NCBI GenBank assembly: GCA_913062575.1
Contig: CAJXVT010000001.1
Span: 1 to 64,000, forward strand
Source of the DNA: an uncultured Flavobacteriaceae bacterium
GTDB taxonomy: Bacteria; Bacteroidota; Bacteroidia; Flavobacteriales; Flavobacteriaceae
Length of the DNA stretch: 64,000 nt
Reading direction: 5' to 3'
Below the pieces are notes generated by a model. It saw nothing but the letters and a program-made list of their open reading frames with translations. It was not told the origin of the DNA and ran no database searches. Shown piece after piece: positions 46,117-54,228 of this stretch. Position 1 is the first letter of the stretch, and each line of letters begins with the position of its first letter. The position numbers were made by a program, and so were the translations under genes.

Positions 46117-46983
46117 TTATTCCAAGGCACCATGGCTTTTTGCAGTTTCTATCCAATGTTCGGCAATTCCTTTGGTGTCTGCACCTAAGCCTTTTGCCAA
46201 GTGCAATGCTACTGCAATCATTAAAACAGAAGCTTCATGCAGTTCTTCAAATGTTTGTATGGCTCCAAATTTTTCTTGTGCTTTTTCTAGTAGATATTCA
46301 TTGTGTTTTTGAGCAAAAACAACAGGGTTTTGGGTTGTGTCAGTAATTGTAGGAATCATTAAGTAATCTATCCATTCTTGGCCAATTCTTACTGCCAATA
46401 CTTCTGGTGCTTCGTTTCCAATTATTCTCCAAGCCGCCAATGTTTTGGTATCTCCAGATTCAGACAATCCAGACTCTAGTAATAAGGCAAACCCAACATC
46501 TGCAATGTTTTGCATAATAATTAAATACTCGTCTTGTGCTTTTTCAAATTCACCAGCTTCTTGCGCTTTAATATAGTCGCCAACACTCATTTTTGGTAAT
46601 TCTAATACTTCAGCACAGTCGTTTAAACACGGAAATTGATCTCCTTGGTACATATACTCTGAATTGTTAAATTGTATTTGTCGTCCTAATGGATACAAAC
46701 GGCAGGCTAACGGTCGCCCTAAATGAACACTACAACCAGCATTGTCTACATATTGACTACAGGCTTGTTGGCCTTTGTTATCTTGTTTGCCATCAAAGCG
46801 TAATTTAATTCCGCCAAACTCACAATAGAAATCTCTAAACTCTCTTACTGTAACTTTCTTTTCTTTACTAAAACATAAGATTTCCCAAGGGTTTAGCCAA
46901 ACTGCTTTACCAAAACAGCAGGTTCCAGATCTAGAGCAGGTTAGTGGTAAAATGTCTTCTTTAGTAAGTTTGGTTGTTTGCAT
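46117..46983 (-). CDS. YkgJ family cysteine-cluster protein, long form
   Basis: This 288-residue cytoplasmic protein has the YkgJ cysteine cluster: CSRSGTCCFGK near residue 16, then FYCEFGG, CSQYVDNAGCSVHLGRPLACRLYPLGRQ, and FPCLNDC. The cysteines number more than eight, consistent with Zn or Fe-S binding. The second half (about 150-288) is helical and of unknown role. It is 16 bases behind the GNAT gene in one operon. A smaller paralog lies at 17253. Confidence 0.85.
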   Translation of the reverse strand: MQTTKLTKEDILPLTCSRSGTCCFGKAVWLNPWEILCFSKEKKVTVREFRDFYCEFGGIKLRFDGKQDNKGQQACSQYVDNAGCSVHLGRPLACRLYPLGRQIQFNNSEYMYQGDQFPCLNDCAEVLELPKMSVGDYIKAQEAGEFEKAQDEYLIIMQNIADVGFALLLESGLSESGDTKTLAAWRIIGNEAPEVLAVRIGQEWIDYLMIPTITDTTQNPVVFAQKHNEYLLEKAQEKFGAIQTFEELHEASVLMIAVALHLAKGLGADTKGIAEHWIETAKSHGALE

Positions 46984-46999
46984 TTTTATAGGGAGTTGT

Positions 47000-47443
47000 T
47001 TATTTTTTTAATTCCATATGTAAGGTAGGATACGGTTTTCCAGAAGCATCCAATTCAGAACGGCTGATGGTTTCAAATCCGCAATAGTTGTAAAACCCAA
47101 CTGCCTGTTCATTCTGTTCATTTACATCAACTTTTGTTACATCTAAAGTGTCAATGGCGTACTTTAATAATGCTTTGCCAATTTTTTTACCTCTATATTC
47201 TGGGTGAATAAAAAGCATTTCTAAATTTTGATCAGCAACACCCAAAAAACCAATAATCTTTTTTTTATCAGTTCGTATGCAGCGTAATTCAACAGCATCT
47301 AGGTAGGTGTTTAAAATAAGTGGTTTAAAATATTGAATATCCTCTTCTTTTAAAAAGTGATGTGTAGCTCTCACTGAAGACTCCCACACATCTAGAATAG
47401 CTGTGTATTCTGTTTTATTAACTGTATCTATTTCTAAGTTCAT
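47000..47443 (-). CDS. GNAT family N-acetyltransferase
   Basis: This 147-residue acetyltransferase has the acetyl-CoA motif LEMLFIHPEYRGKKIGKALLKYAID and the C-terminal NEQNEQAVGFYNYCGFETISRSE strand-helix. Homologs act on proteins or small amines; the substrate is unknown. It is the first gene of the operon with the long YkgJ protein, behind shared promoter block C (47466-47500). Confidence 0.88.
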   Translation of the reverse strand: MNLEIDTVNKTEYTAILDVWESSVRATHHFLKEEDIQYFKPLILNTYLDAVELRCIRTDKKKIIGFLGVADQNLEMLFIHPEYRGKKIGKALLKYAIDTLDVTKVDVNEQNEQAVGFYNYCGFETISRSELDASGKPYPTLHMELKK

Positions 47444-47465
47444 TATCTAAATTACTGTGGAAGCG

Positions 47466-47500
47466 GAAAGGTACTTAATTAGGGTGAATTAATGTGATGT
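47466..47500 (-). promoter_or_regulatory. Shared promoter block, copy C (GNAT-YkgJ)
   Basis: The minus strand contains TTCACCCTAATTAAGTACCTTTCCGC, with TACCTTTC at the -7 position. It is clearly related to copies A and B but more diverged. A decayed terminator stem lies beside it at 47533-47549. Confidence 0.45.
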
Positions 47501-47565
47501 AAATTCTGTAGTAATTAGTTATAGAATAAAATCCCCGCAATTTGTGAGGCTATTGCTGTAGGGTT

Positions 47566-48096
47566 TTATAAGTTTTCCTTTAAAAATTTGACAAATTTGG
47601 CACCTGTTTTTTGTTCAATTTCTTTTATGATGATTTTTTTGATTTTAAAGTCAGCATCTAATAAAACAGTCGTTGGTCGTTCCATAATTCCATACTGTCT
47701 AAATAATTCTCTACTCATTTGAACAAATTCAAAAGTGTAGTTTTTTTTGTCTTTATATTTTTTTGTTAACTCTAAATCTTGGTCGTTAATCATTATAAAT
47801 ATAGTCTCCTCTTTAATAGTTGCATAGGCTTCTTCCATTATTGGTAGTTCTGTTAAACAAGGAGCGCACCAAGTAGCCCAAAAATTTACAACTACCTTTT
47901 TTGATTTTGATAATTCTTTGAGCGTTACTGTTTCACCATTTAATTTTTTTACTTCGAGTTTAGAAAAGTCAATTTCACTAATTTGACTTTCTTGGTAGGA
48001 GTTGATTAGTGGTTTTGAAAGCACATTAAAAGCAATAAATAGCACACCCAATACTGCTCCCCAAAAATAAGGAGATCTATAGTTGATTTTTTTCAT
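47566..48096 (-). CDS. TlpA-like membrane thiol-disulfide oxidoreductase
   Basis: This thioredoxin-fold protein has 176 residues from ATG 48096 (MKKINYRSPYFWGA), one N-terminal helix (about 10-28) and the active site WATWCAPC. It faces the periplasm and reduces or oxidises envelope thiols, as in cytochrome c maturation. The longer frame from 48141 has no support. A 38-codon ORF encoding a membrane peptide ends 19 bases upstream. A shorter TlpA-type lipoprotein is at 61818. Confidence 0.9.
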   Translation of the reverse strand: MKKINYRSPYFWGAVLGVLFIAFNVLSKPLINSYQESQISEIDFSKLEVKKLNGETVTLKELSKSKKVVVNFWATWCAPCLTELPIMEEAYATIKEETIFIMINDQDLELTKKYKDKKNYTFEFVQMSRELFRQYGIMERPTTVLLDADFKIKKIIIKEIEQKTGAKFVKFLKENL

Positions 48097-48115
48097 GATT
48101 ACTGTTTTTTGAAGT

Positions 48116-48232
48116 TTAAAATAAATTAATGGCTTGGTCAAAATTGAATAATGAGAACAACATCATTCCAATTAAAGCAATAGTTAAAAAGGTGATGATA
48201 CATTTAATTGAGAATTGTAGGGCTTTTTTCAT
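48116..48232 (-). CDS. Candidate small membrane peptide, 38 residues
   Basis: The minus-strand ORF opens MKKALQFSIKCIITFL and continues as one hydrophobic helix with a short polar end. The start has a lysine pair as in signal anchors. It ends 19 bases before the TlpA-like gene, so it may be its operon partner. A near-consensus -7 box (CATATTTG) lies upstream. It is too short to judge further. Confidence 0.5.
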   Translation of the reverse strand: MKKALQFSIKCIITFLTIALIGMMLFSLFNFDQAINLF

Positions 48233-48348
48233 CTGTATATTTTAAGTGTTTTAAAGCACGGCAAATATGTGTGAAATCATTGTGTATTGAAAAAAAGGAA
48301 GGGTGTAAAAAAGGGTGTAACTTTGTTAATTATCAGTGTATTAGTTGG

Positions 48349-48780
48349 TTACTTCAATTGTTTCTTTTTAAGAACATTGTATTTTTGTATAATCTCCTTG
48401 CGATTCTTTACATTTTCTTTCTTGTAAATATTGTTGATGTGAGATTTTATAGTAGACAACTCTACAAATAATGCATTGGCTATTTCAATATTCTTTTTTC
48501 GTTGGATAATTAACAGAACAATTTCTTTTTCTCTATCTGTTAAATTAGTTTCAAACTCAGCAATAGTTTCTGTAGATTCTTTGGTTCTACCAAGTATAAT
48601 TCCGAAAAGTAAAATAAGAAGTAAAAATGCGACAATCAGTATTGAATTGATGGAGTTTATTTGCACAGATTTAGCATAGTCTGGAGCATAAAAAAGAGCG
48701 AACATAAAAATACAGATACATAGAATTATAGCTACTACAAGTAGTATTCCTTTTTTAGGTATTTGTTTTAGTAGCTTCAT
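48349..48780 (-). CDS. Membrane-anchored LuxR-type HTH regulator
   Basis: This 143-residue protein has two N-terminal transmembrane helices (about 12-32 and 45-64), then a short linker and a LuxR-type DNA-binding domain (about 80-138: LTDREKEIVLLIIQRKKNIEIANALFVELSTIKSHINNIY). A membrane-tethered HTH with almost no sensor domain is uncommon and seems typical of Bacteroidota. The target may be the TlpA unit downstream (116-base gap) or itself. Confidence 0.85.
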   Translation of the reverse strand: MKLLKQIPKKGILLVVAIILCICIFMFALFYAPDYAKSVQINSINSILIVAFLLLILLFGIILGRTKESTETIAEFETNLTDREKEIVLLIIQRKKNIEIANALFVELSTIKSHINNIYKKENVKNRKEIIQKYNVLKKKQLK

Positions 48781-48923
48781 TTATTTTACTATAGTAGTTA
48801 ACTTATTCACTTAAATGTTGAGCTGTCATTTTTTAATACCATTTATAGATAGAAATCTATTTTCCATATTCAGCTATAGCCTCTTTTTTCTCAAACACAA
48901 AAATGTTGAAAAAAAGGGATTGT

Positions 48924-49448
48924 TTAATTGTACTTTTTTGGTATTTGGTTGTTAGTTCTCTCGCGATCAAACATCCAAGAAAGAATCCACCATCTAGTTC
49001 CGTCATTATATAATTGAATGCTATTGATGCCCCTTTCTGTAACTGGACCTTCTTTTTCATTTTTTGTGATATAGGTGCTCCAAACATGCGTAATATTCCC
49101 GAATTTTTGAGTCTTTCGGCTAATTTCATATTCCCAAAATCCATCTTTAGGAACGCCAAAACTTTTATGATATTCTGATAAGTTCTGGGTAATGATATAA
49201 GGTTTATTGTTTTTATTCATTCCTGTAACAGCTATAAAAGCACCAGGATGATGTAAAGATAAATCTCTTTCCCAATTTCTTACTTGCCCTGCAGGACCAG
49301 AAATAACATCGTAGTAGGCTTTAATAATACCATCAAGGGTTTCGATATCTGCTTTTAATGGGAACTTATTTTTAGTAGAATTCTGTGCATTGGTTATTGA
49401 GCACAAAAAAAGAAATAACGCCAATGACGTTAAGAGTTTATTGTTCAT
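48924..49448 (-). CDS. Secreted NTF2/SnoaL-like protein
   Basis: This 174-residue protein has a signal peptide (residues 1-21, ending TNAQ) and an NTF2-like domain: IIKAYYDVISGPAGQ, ERDLSLHHPGAFIAV, GNITHVWSTYITKN, and RWWILSWMFDRE. The fold is a cone-shaped pocket used for small-molecule binding or isomerisation, but the function here is not known. A perfect palindrome lies upstream (49495-49508). Confidence 0.82.
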   Translation of the reverse strand: MNNKLLTSLALFLFLCSITNAQNSTKNKFPLKADIETLDGIIKAYYDVISGPAGQVRNWERDLSLHHPGAFIAVTGMNKNNKPYIITQNLSEYHKSFGVPKDGFWEYEISRKTQKFGNITHVWSTYITKNEKEGPVTERGINSIQLYNDGTRWWILSWMFDRERTNNQIPKKYN

Positions 49449-49494
49449 GATGTTTTTTTTAGCCTTTTAAGTTAGTGTTAATTATATTCTTTTT

Positions 49495-49508
49495 ACGCAG
49501 TACTGCGT
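49495..49508. promoter_or_regulatory. 14-bp perfect palindrome, candidate operator
   Basis: ACGCAGTACTGCGT is self-complementary and GC-rich for this genome. It lies between the stop of a membrane protein gene (49513) and the start of the NTF2-like gene (49448). It may be an operator or the core of a short hairpin. Confidence 0.4.
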
Positions 49509-49512
49509 TCCA

Positions 49513-49842
49513 TTATTTATCGTCAAATATATTTTCACTCCATTTTCTAAGTTCATAATATTTAGATTTTGGTTCTCCCGTCCAGCCATGTATTCCTTTT
49601 TTTGGCAGCCAAACCAAATGTATATATAAAGCAGGTATCGTCATCAATCCAAAAACGATCAATGCTGTTTTTTGTCCAAAAAATACTGAAACACCAACAA
49701 CGATTGCCAAGCCAAAAACATATTTTAAAAATTTCCGTAACCTAGGTGTTCGCTCTTCAAAATGCCCTAAGCAAATATAGCCTAAACACATAGTGCTGCT
49801 TAAAACAGCAATTTCAAACCAAATAGTATTTGTGTCCCACAT
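49513..49842 (-). CDS. Small membrane protein, unknown
   Basis: The family is not recognised. The 109-residue protein has three hydrophobic stretches (about 8-25, 38-55, 60-80), then a soluble C-terminal tail GIHGWTGEPKSKYYELRKW. The order of hydrophobic and charged parts is convincing for a real gene. It is followed by the NTF2-like gene on the same strand; the 258-base spacer upstream toward the carboxypeptidase gene is AT-rich with no recognisable signal. Confidence 0.65.
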   Translation of the reverse strand: MWDTNTIWFEIAVLSSTMCLGYICLGHFEERTPRLRKFLKYVFGLAIVVGVSVFFGQKTALIVFGLMTIPALYIHLVWLPKKGIHGWTGEPKSKYYELRKWSENIFDDK

Positions 49843-50100
49843 AATTATACATGTCTTAAGTTTACAATCTATTAAATTTATAGATGCAAGAAAAATGAAA
49901 TCAATTTGTAAAACAGTAATTGTTTTTTAAAAAGTTGGTATTCATTTTCTTAGCATTGTAAAGTTAACAAAAAGTGTGATACCTTAAATTTTAGTTTTCA
50001 ACATTTTGTTAAAGAAAAGTTAAATAGGTCACAGTCAAAATCTGTGCAATGATTGTTTTGTTTACCTTAGACACTTAAACTATAATCAAACTAATTTCTA

Positions 50101-52596
50101 ATGAAAAAACTTGTATTTCTTTTTTTGTTGATTTCCTATTCGGTTTCAGCACAACAAGTAGATTTATCGTACTATTTACCCAAAGATGTATCGTACAATA
50201 AAAATATACCTACTCCAAAATCTGTTATTGGACACGAAGTAGGTGAGTGGCATGTTACGCATGATAAGCTTGCAGAGTATATGAAAGCTTTGGCAGCATC
50301 TTCTAATAGAATTTCTATAGAAAACAGAGGAACCACTGCAGAAGGTAGACCAATGTTATTATTAACAATCACATCGCCAGCTAATCACCAAAAGATTGAT
50401 GCGATTAGAAAACGTCATATTGCAGCAACGAATGATGCTTCTTTAGATGTTTCTAACGACCCTATTGTTGTATACCAAGGGTTTTCTATTCATGGTAATG
50501 AGCCAAGTGGTGCAAATGCTGGATTGGCTGCAGCTTATTATTTAGCAGCTGCTCAAGGAAGTAAAGTAGACGATTTATTACAAAACACTATTGTGTTGTT
50601 TGATCCTTCTTTTAATCCTGATGGATTGCAACGATTTGCATATTGGGCAAATACGAATAAGGCATCGAATATAAATCCAGATCCGAATGATAGAGAATAT
50701 CATGAAGTTTGGCCTGGAGGAAGAACCAATCATTATTGGTTTGATATGAATAGAGATTGGTTGCCAGTACAGTTGCCAGAATCTAGAGCAAGAATTGCTT
50801 CTTTTCATAAATGGTTGCCAAACATCTTAACAGATCATCACGAAATGGGATCGAATTCTTCGTTCTTTTTTCAACCAGGAATTCCCTCTAGAACAAACCC
50901 ATTAACACCTCAGTTAAATCAAGATTTAACTAAAGAGATTGCAACTTATCATGCAAAAGCATTGGATAAAATTGGTTCGATGTATTATTCTGAAGAAAGC
51001 TTTGATGATTTTTATTACGGAAAAGGATCAACGTTTCCAGATGTAAATGGAAGTATAGGAATTTTATTTGAGCAAGGATCTTCTCGTGGTCATGCACAAG
51101 AAACAGTAAATGGTGTGTTAACATTCCCTTTTACAATTCGCAATCAATTTACAGCAGCACTTTCTACCTTAGAAGCAGCGAGAAGCATGCGTGTTAAGAT
51201 TAAAAAATACCAACAGAGTTTTTATAAAAATGCAAAGAAAGAATCGGCTAAAACAAAAGCCATTGTTTTTGGTGATGAAAAAGATGCTGCGAAGACTTAT
51301 CATCTAGCAGAAATTTTAAAGAGACATAATATCAAATTCAACGAAGTAAAAACTGATTTTACATCAAAAGGGAAAAGATATAAGAAAGGATACAGTTATG
51401 TAATTCCTATGCATCAAAAGAACAGTCGTTTGGTAAAAGCAATGTTCCAAAAAAGAACCACGTTTCAAGACAGCTTGTTCTATGATATTTCTGCATGGAC
51501 ATTTCCATTGGCTTTCAATTTAGATTATGAAGAAGGGATTTCTACCAATAAAATAGGTAAAGAAGTAACAAACTTGGCATTGCCAAATGGACGTGTTTCT
51601 TATAAAAGTGACTACGGATATTTAATGCCATGGAATGAATATTATGCGCCAAAAGCCTTGAATGCAATCTTAGCAAAAGGAATTAGAGCAAAGGTTTCTA
51701 TGAAGCAATTTAAAAACGACGGAATCTCGTATGACTACGGAACTATTTTTGTGCCAGTACAAAATCAGAAATTGAATTCTAGAGACTTATTCACATTCTT
51801 AGAAAAAGTAGCTAAAGAAAGTTACTTACAAATCAATGGAACAAAAACAGGATTGAATGATGGTTCAGATTTAGGATCTAACAACTTTAGAAATGTTGCC
51901 CCTAAAAAAGTAGCTATTTTAGTTGGAGGACGATTTTCTAGTTATGATGCTGGTGAGATCTGGCATTTATTTGATACGCGTTATAATATGAAGATAACTA
52001 AATTAGACGTGTCTTATGCAAGTAGAGTAGACTTAAGTAAGTATTCTACCATTATAGCAAACGGAGGTTCTGTAGACAAAGCATTAGAGTCTAAATTAAA
52101 AACGTGGGTTAAGAACGGTGGAACCTTAATCGGTAATCGCTCTGCAACAAGATGGTTGTCTTCTAAGAAATTTATAAACTTAGAATTTAATAAAACAAAA
52201 GCACTTACTGCTCCTGTTACTTTTGAGAACAGAAGCTTGCAATCTGGAGCACAGGTTATTGGTGGTGCAATTTTTAATACAAAGTTAGACTTATCCCATC
52301 CTATTACTTTTGGATATAAGAACGATCATTTAGCGATGTTTAGAAACACGACTATTTTTGTGAAACCGAATAAGAGAAGTTATAACAATCCGATCCAGTA
52401 TACAAGCAACCCGTTATTAGCAGGGTATATTTCTGAAGAGAATTTAGAGCAGTTAAAAAATACGGTTCCTTTTCAAGTTCAAAGAAACGGTAGAGGTAAG
52501 GTTGTTGTATTTACAGACAATACCAATTTTAGAGCATTTTGGTATGGAACCAACAAGCTATTGATGAATGCTATTTTCTTTAGTGGAGCAATGTAA
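50101..52596 (+). CDS. Secreted M14 family zinc carboxypeptidase
   Basis: This 831-residue peptidase has a signal peptide (residues 1-18, ending VSAQQ). The zinc ligands are H131 and E134 in GFSIHGNEPSGANAG, and the third His lies in LTDHHEMGSNSS (about 245). The M14 domain spans about 45-360; the rest (about 375-831) includes a Rossmann/flavodoxin-like segment (VAILVGGRFSSYDAGEIWHLFDT) of unclear function. It is probably periplasmic or surface-exposed. The terminator at 52621-52644 follows. Confidence 0.92.
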   Translation: MKKLVFLFLLISYSVSAQQVDLSYYLPKDVSYNKNIPTPKSVIGHEVGEWHVTHDKLAEYMKALAASSNRISIENRGTTAEGRPMLLLTITSPANHQKIDAIRKRHIAATNDASLDVSNDPIVVYQGFSIHGNEPSGANAGLAAAYYLAAAQGSKVDDLLQNTIVLFDPSFNPDGLQRFAYWANTNKASNINPDPNDREYHEVWPGGRTNHYWFDMNRDWLPVQLPESRARIASFHKWLPNILTDHHEMGSNSSFFFQPGIPSRTNPLTPQLNQDLTKEIATYHAKALDKIGSMYYSEESFDDFYYGKGSTFPDVNGSIGILFEQGSSRGHAQETVNGVLTFPFTIRNQFTAALSTLEAARSMRVKIKKYQQSFYKNAKKESAKTKAIVFGDEKDAAKTYHLAEILKRHNIKFNEVKTDFTSKGKRYKKGYSYVIPMHQKNSRLVKAMFQKRTTFQDSLFYDISAWTFPLAFNLDYEEGISTNKIGKEVTNLALPNGRVSYKSDYGYLMPWNEYYAPKALNAILAKGIRAKVSMKQFKNDGISYDYGTIFVPVQNQKLNSRDLFTFLEKVAKESYLQINGTKTGLNDGSDLGSNNFRNVAPKKVAILVGGRFSSYDAGEIWHLFDTRYNMKITKLDVSYASRVDLSKYSTIIANGGSVDKALESKLKTWVKNGGTLIGNRSATRWLSSKKFINLEFNKTKALTAPVTFENRSLQSGAQVIGGAIFNTKLDLSHPITFGYKNDHLAMFRNTTIFVKPNKRSYNNPIQYTSNPLLAGYISEENLEQLKNTVPFQVQRNGRGKVVVFTDNTNFRAFWYGTNKLLMNAIFFSGAM

Positions 52597-52620
52597 TAAC
52601 AATACAATTTTATAAATATA

Positions 52621-52650
52621 AGGTTCTTGAATTTTCAAGGACCTTTTTTT
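52621..52650 (+). terminator. Terminator of the M14 gene
   Basis: The stem AGGTTCTTGAA/TTCAAGGACCT (11 bp, one wobble pair) runs directly into a T-run. Confidence 0.85.
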
Positions 52651-52668
52651 TGTAACAAAATATAAAAG

Positions 52669-52863
52669 ATGTCGTCATATAGATATCAACCTTTAAAAAA
52701 TACTATGAGTTTATTACGAGTTTTATTAGCTATTTTCTTTCCGCCACTTTCAGTTCTTGGAAAAGGATGTGGTTCTTTTGTAATCGTTTTTTTATTGACG
52801 CTTTGCGGATGGGTTCCTGGAGTAATTGCAGCATTGGTAATTTTGAATAATCCTGATAATTAG
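52669..52863 (+). CDS. Pmp3/YqaE family small membrane protein
   Basis: This 64-residue proteolipid has two helices. The first carries LLRVLLAIFFPPLSV, the second CGWVPGVIAALVIL, both hallmarks of UPF0057/Pmp3, which affects membrane potential under stress in other organisms. M13 at 52705 is an alternative start that would fit the usual family length better; the first 12 residues are polar. Confidence 0.88.
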   Translation: MSSYRYQPLKNTMSLLRVLLAIFFPPLSVLGKGCGSFVIVFLLTLCGWVPGVIAALVILNNPDN

Positions 52864-52892
52864 GATGGCCTAATATTTGTCTTATTTTAAAA

Positions 52893-53279
52893 ATGAAATT
52901 ATTATTTATTACATTTTTTGTTCTTTCATATTCAATTAATAGCTTTTCTCAAGTAGAGGAGAAGCATCTTATTGGTAACTGGTATCACATAAAAACGGAT
53001 AGAGTTTCTAAGGAGATAACTTTAGAAAAAACAAAAAAAGATTATGGAATAAGTCTAAGTTTAAGAAATGATAATAGTATAAGAGAACATTATTCAGCTC
53101 CATGTGGTAATGATATGCAGTTTTTTAGAAGTGCAAATAAAGGAGTTGGGAAATGGAGTTACAATTCAAAAACACATATTTTAACATCTTCAATTCCTCT
53201 TTTATACGCTAGTAAAAAATTTAAGCTAATAAGTTATAAAGATAATAGAATTGTACTAAGTTCATTACCTATAAAGTAA
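52893..53279 (+). CDS. Secreted lipocalin-like hypothetical protein
   Basis: This 128-residue protein has a signal peptide (1-19, ending SFSQ) and a body of about eight short beta-strands starting with a GNWY motif, as in lipocalin-like proteins (GxW). The final strands (KFKLISYKDNRIVLSSL) fit that fold. Its function is unknown. A near-consensus -7 box lies around 52871-52879. It is convergent with csaA, with a 7-base gap. Confidence 0.7.
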   Translation: MKLLFITFFVLSYSINSFSQVEEKHLIGNWYHIKTDRVSKEITLEKTKKDYGISLSLRNDNSIREHYSAPCGNDMQFFRSANKGVGKWSYNSKTHILTSSIPLLYASKKFKLISYKDNRIVLSSLPIK

Positions 53280-53286
53280 GTGTCAT

Positions 53287-53625
53287 TTAAGATATCTGTT
53301 CTCCGTTTTTAATTTCTTTAGAAGCTTTTAATAAGACTACATGTCCATCTTTATTGTAAATACCTAACACCAAACATTCGCTCATAAAATTAGCTATTTG
53401 TCGAGGTTTGAAATTTACAATAGCATTCACTTGACGATTTAATAAGTCTTCTTTGCTATACAAATCTGTAATTTGTGCACTCGATTTTTTAATGCCCAAT
53501 TCTCCAAAATCAATCACTAATTGATAGGCTGGTTTTCGCGCTTTCGGAAAATCATTTACTTCTATAATTGTTCCGACTCTTAAATCTACTTTTACAAAGT
53601 CTTCAAATGTAATCTCTTCTGCCAT
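53287..53625 (-). CDS. csaA: CsaA-like tRNA-binding/chaperone protein
   Basis: This 112-residue OB-fold protein carries a tRNA-binding domain (TRBD): KVDLRVGTIIEVNDFPKARKPAYQL, LVIDFGELGIKKSSAQIT, VNFKPRQIANFMSECLVLG. CsaA has chaperone and secretion-linked activities in Bacillus. The ATG at 53625 overlaps the stop of the upstream Mpo1-like gene as TAATG, with GGGAG just upstream, so translation is coupled. The longer frame from 53652 is rejected. Confidence 0.9.
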   Translation of the reverse strand: MAEEITFEDFVKVDLRVGTIIEVNDFPKARKPAYQLVIDFGELGIKKSSAQITDLYSKEDLLNRQVNAIVNFKPRQIANFMSECLVLGIYNKDGHVVLLKASKEIKNGEQIS

Positions 53626-54083
53626 TATCTCCCTAATTTTTTTAGTACCCAAAGCGGACCAATTAATAAAAATTGCAAGTCTTTGATAAACGATGGTTTT
53701 TTACCTTCTACCTTATGTCCGTAGAACTGACCAATCCAAGCAATAACAAATATTGCTAGAGAAATTAAGGCTAAATTTCCAACTCCGCTTAACCAATAAT
53801 TTCCAACAATACTTAAAGCGGTTACCAAAAACATATTGATAAAATACCAAAATCCTAATCGCAGGTAAAAGAAGAGAATTAAAACAGTAACCATTGTTGC
53901 CCAGTTTTCAAGAAATGGATTGTATAGGCCAATTGTATTTTCTAAAAAAGTAGTAGGGATACTAAATAATAATCCAATTACGCTAAAGAAAATAGCTGGC
54001 ACACAGATGTAATGTATGGCTTTATTGGTTTTGTTTTGATGGCTTACAGCATATTCGTCAAACCATTGTTGAGCAGTTTTCAT
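53625..54083 (-). CDS. Mpo1-like (DUF962) membrane protein
   Basis: This 152-residue protein has three to four helices and the family signature FDEYAVSHQNKTNKAIHYICVP at the N-terminus and GWIGQFYGHK-like (here AWIGQFYGHKVEG) near the end; the conserved histidines are present. The yeast member Mpo1 is a di-oxygenase of 2-hydroxy fatty acids. It is co-transcribed with csaA. A 16-bp palindrome (54091-54106) lies before the start. Confidence 0.88.
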   Translation of the reverse strand: MKTAQQWFDEYAVSHQNKTNKAIHYICVPAIFFSVIGLLFSIPTTFLENTIGLYNPFLENWATMVTVLILFFYLRLGFWYFINMFLVTALSIVGNYWLSGVGNLALISLAIFVIAWIGQFYGHKVEGKKPSFIKDLQFLLIGPLWVLKKLGR

Positions 54084-54090
54084 AGGTATA

Positions 54091-54106
54091 ATTTAGAATT
54101 CTAAAT
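54091..54106. promoter_or_regulatory. 16-bp perfect palindrome before the Mpo1-like gene
   Basis: ATTTAGAATTCTAAAT is self-complementary and lies 8 bases upstream of the ATG at 54083. It is a candidate operator, although AT-rich palindromes are not rare here. Confidence 0.35.
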
Positions 54107-54150
54107 ATATGAAATGTAAATATACTAATTGTACATTTTGCTAAAACCTT

Positions 54151-54202
54151 GTCAATTCGAGTGAGTTTTACGATTGAAATGAATGAAACTTGTATGGAGA
54201 AT
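54151..54202. repeat. Interspersed repeat, copy 3 (longest)
   Basis: The 52-base element starts GTCAATTCGAGTGAG and ends ACTTGTATGGAGAA. It is the reverse orientation and fuller form of the elements at 14631 and 36865. It lies between the bacillithiol-transferase gene and the Mpo1-like gene. Confidence 0.65.
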
Positions 54203-54228
54203 CAGAGTTTTAGTTTTCTAGACTATTG

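Noticed and set aside
46109-46346. Plus-strand frames opposite the long YkgJ gene
   Set aside because: They are antisense to a cysteine-cluster protein and their low-complexity products look like shadow translation.
47570-47610. TTGGCACC near the end of the TlpA gene as another sigma-54 site
   Set aside because: It is inside coding sequence and no TTGC follows at the right spacing.
48208-48471. Plus-strand frame of 87 codons opposite the LuxR-type gene
   Set aside because: It overlaps the antisense of a motif-supported regulator gene and its product is a Cys/Phe-rich string without a domain.
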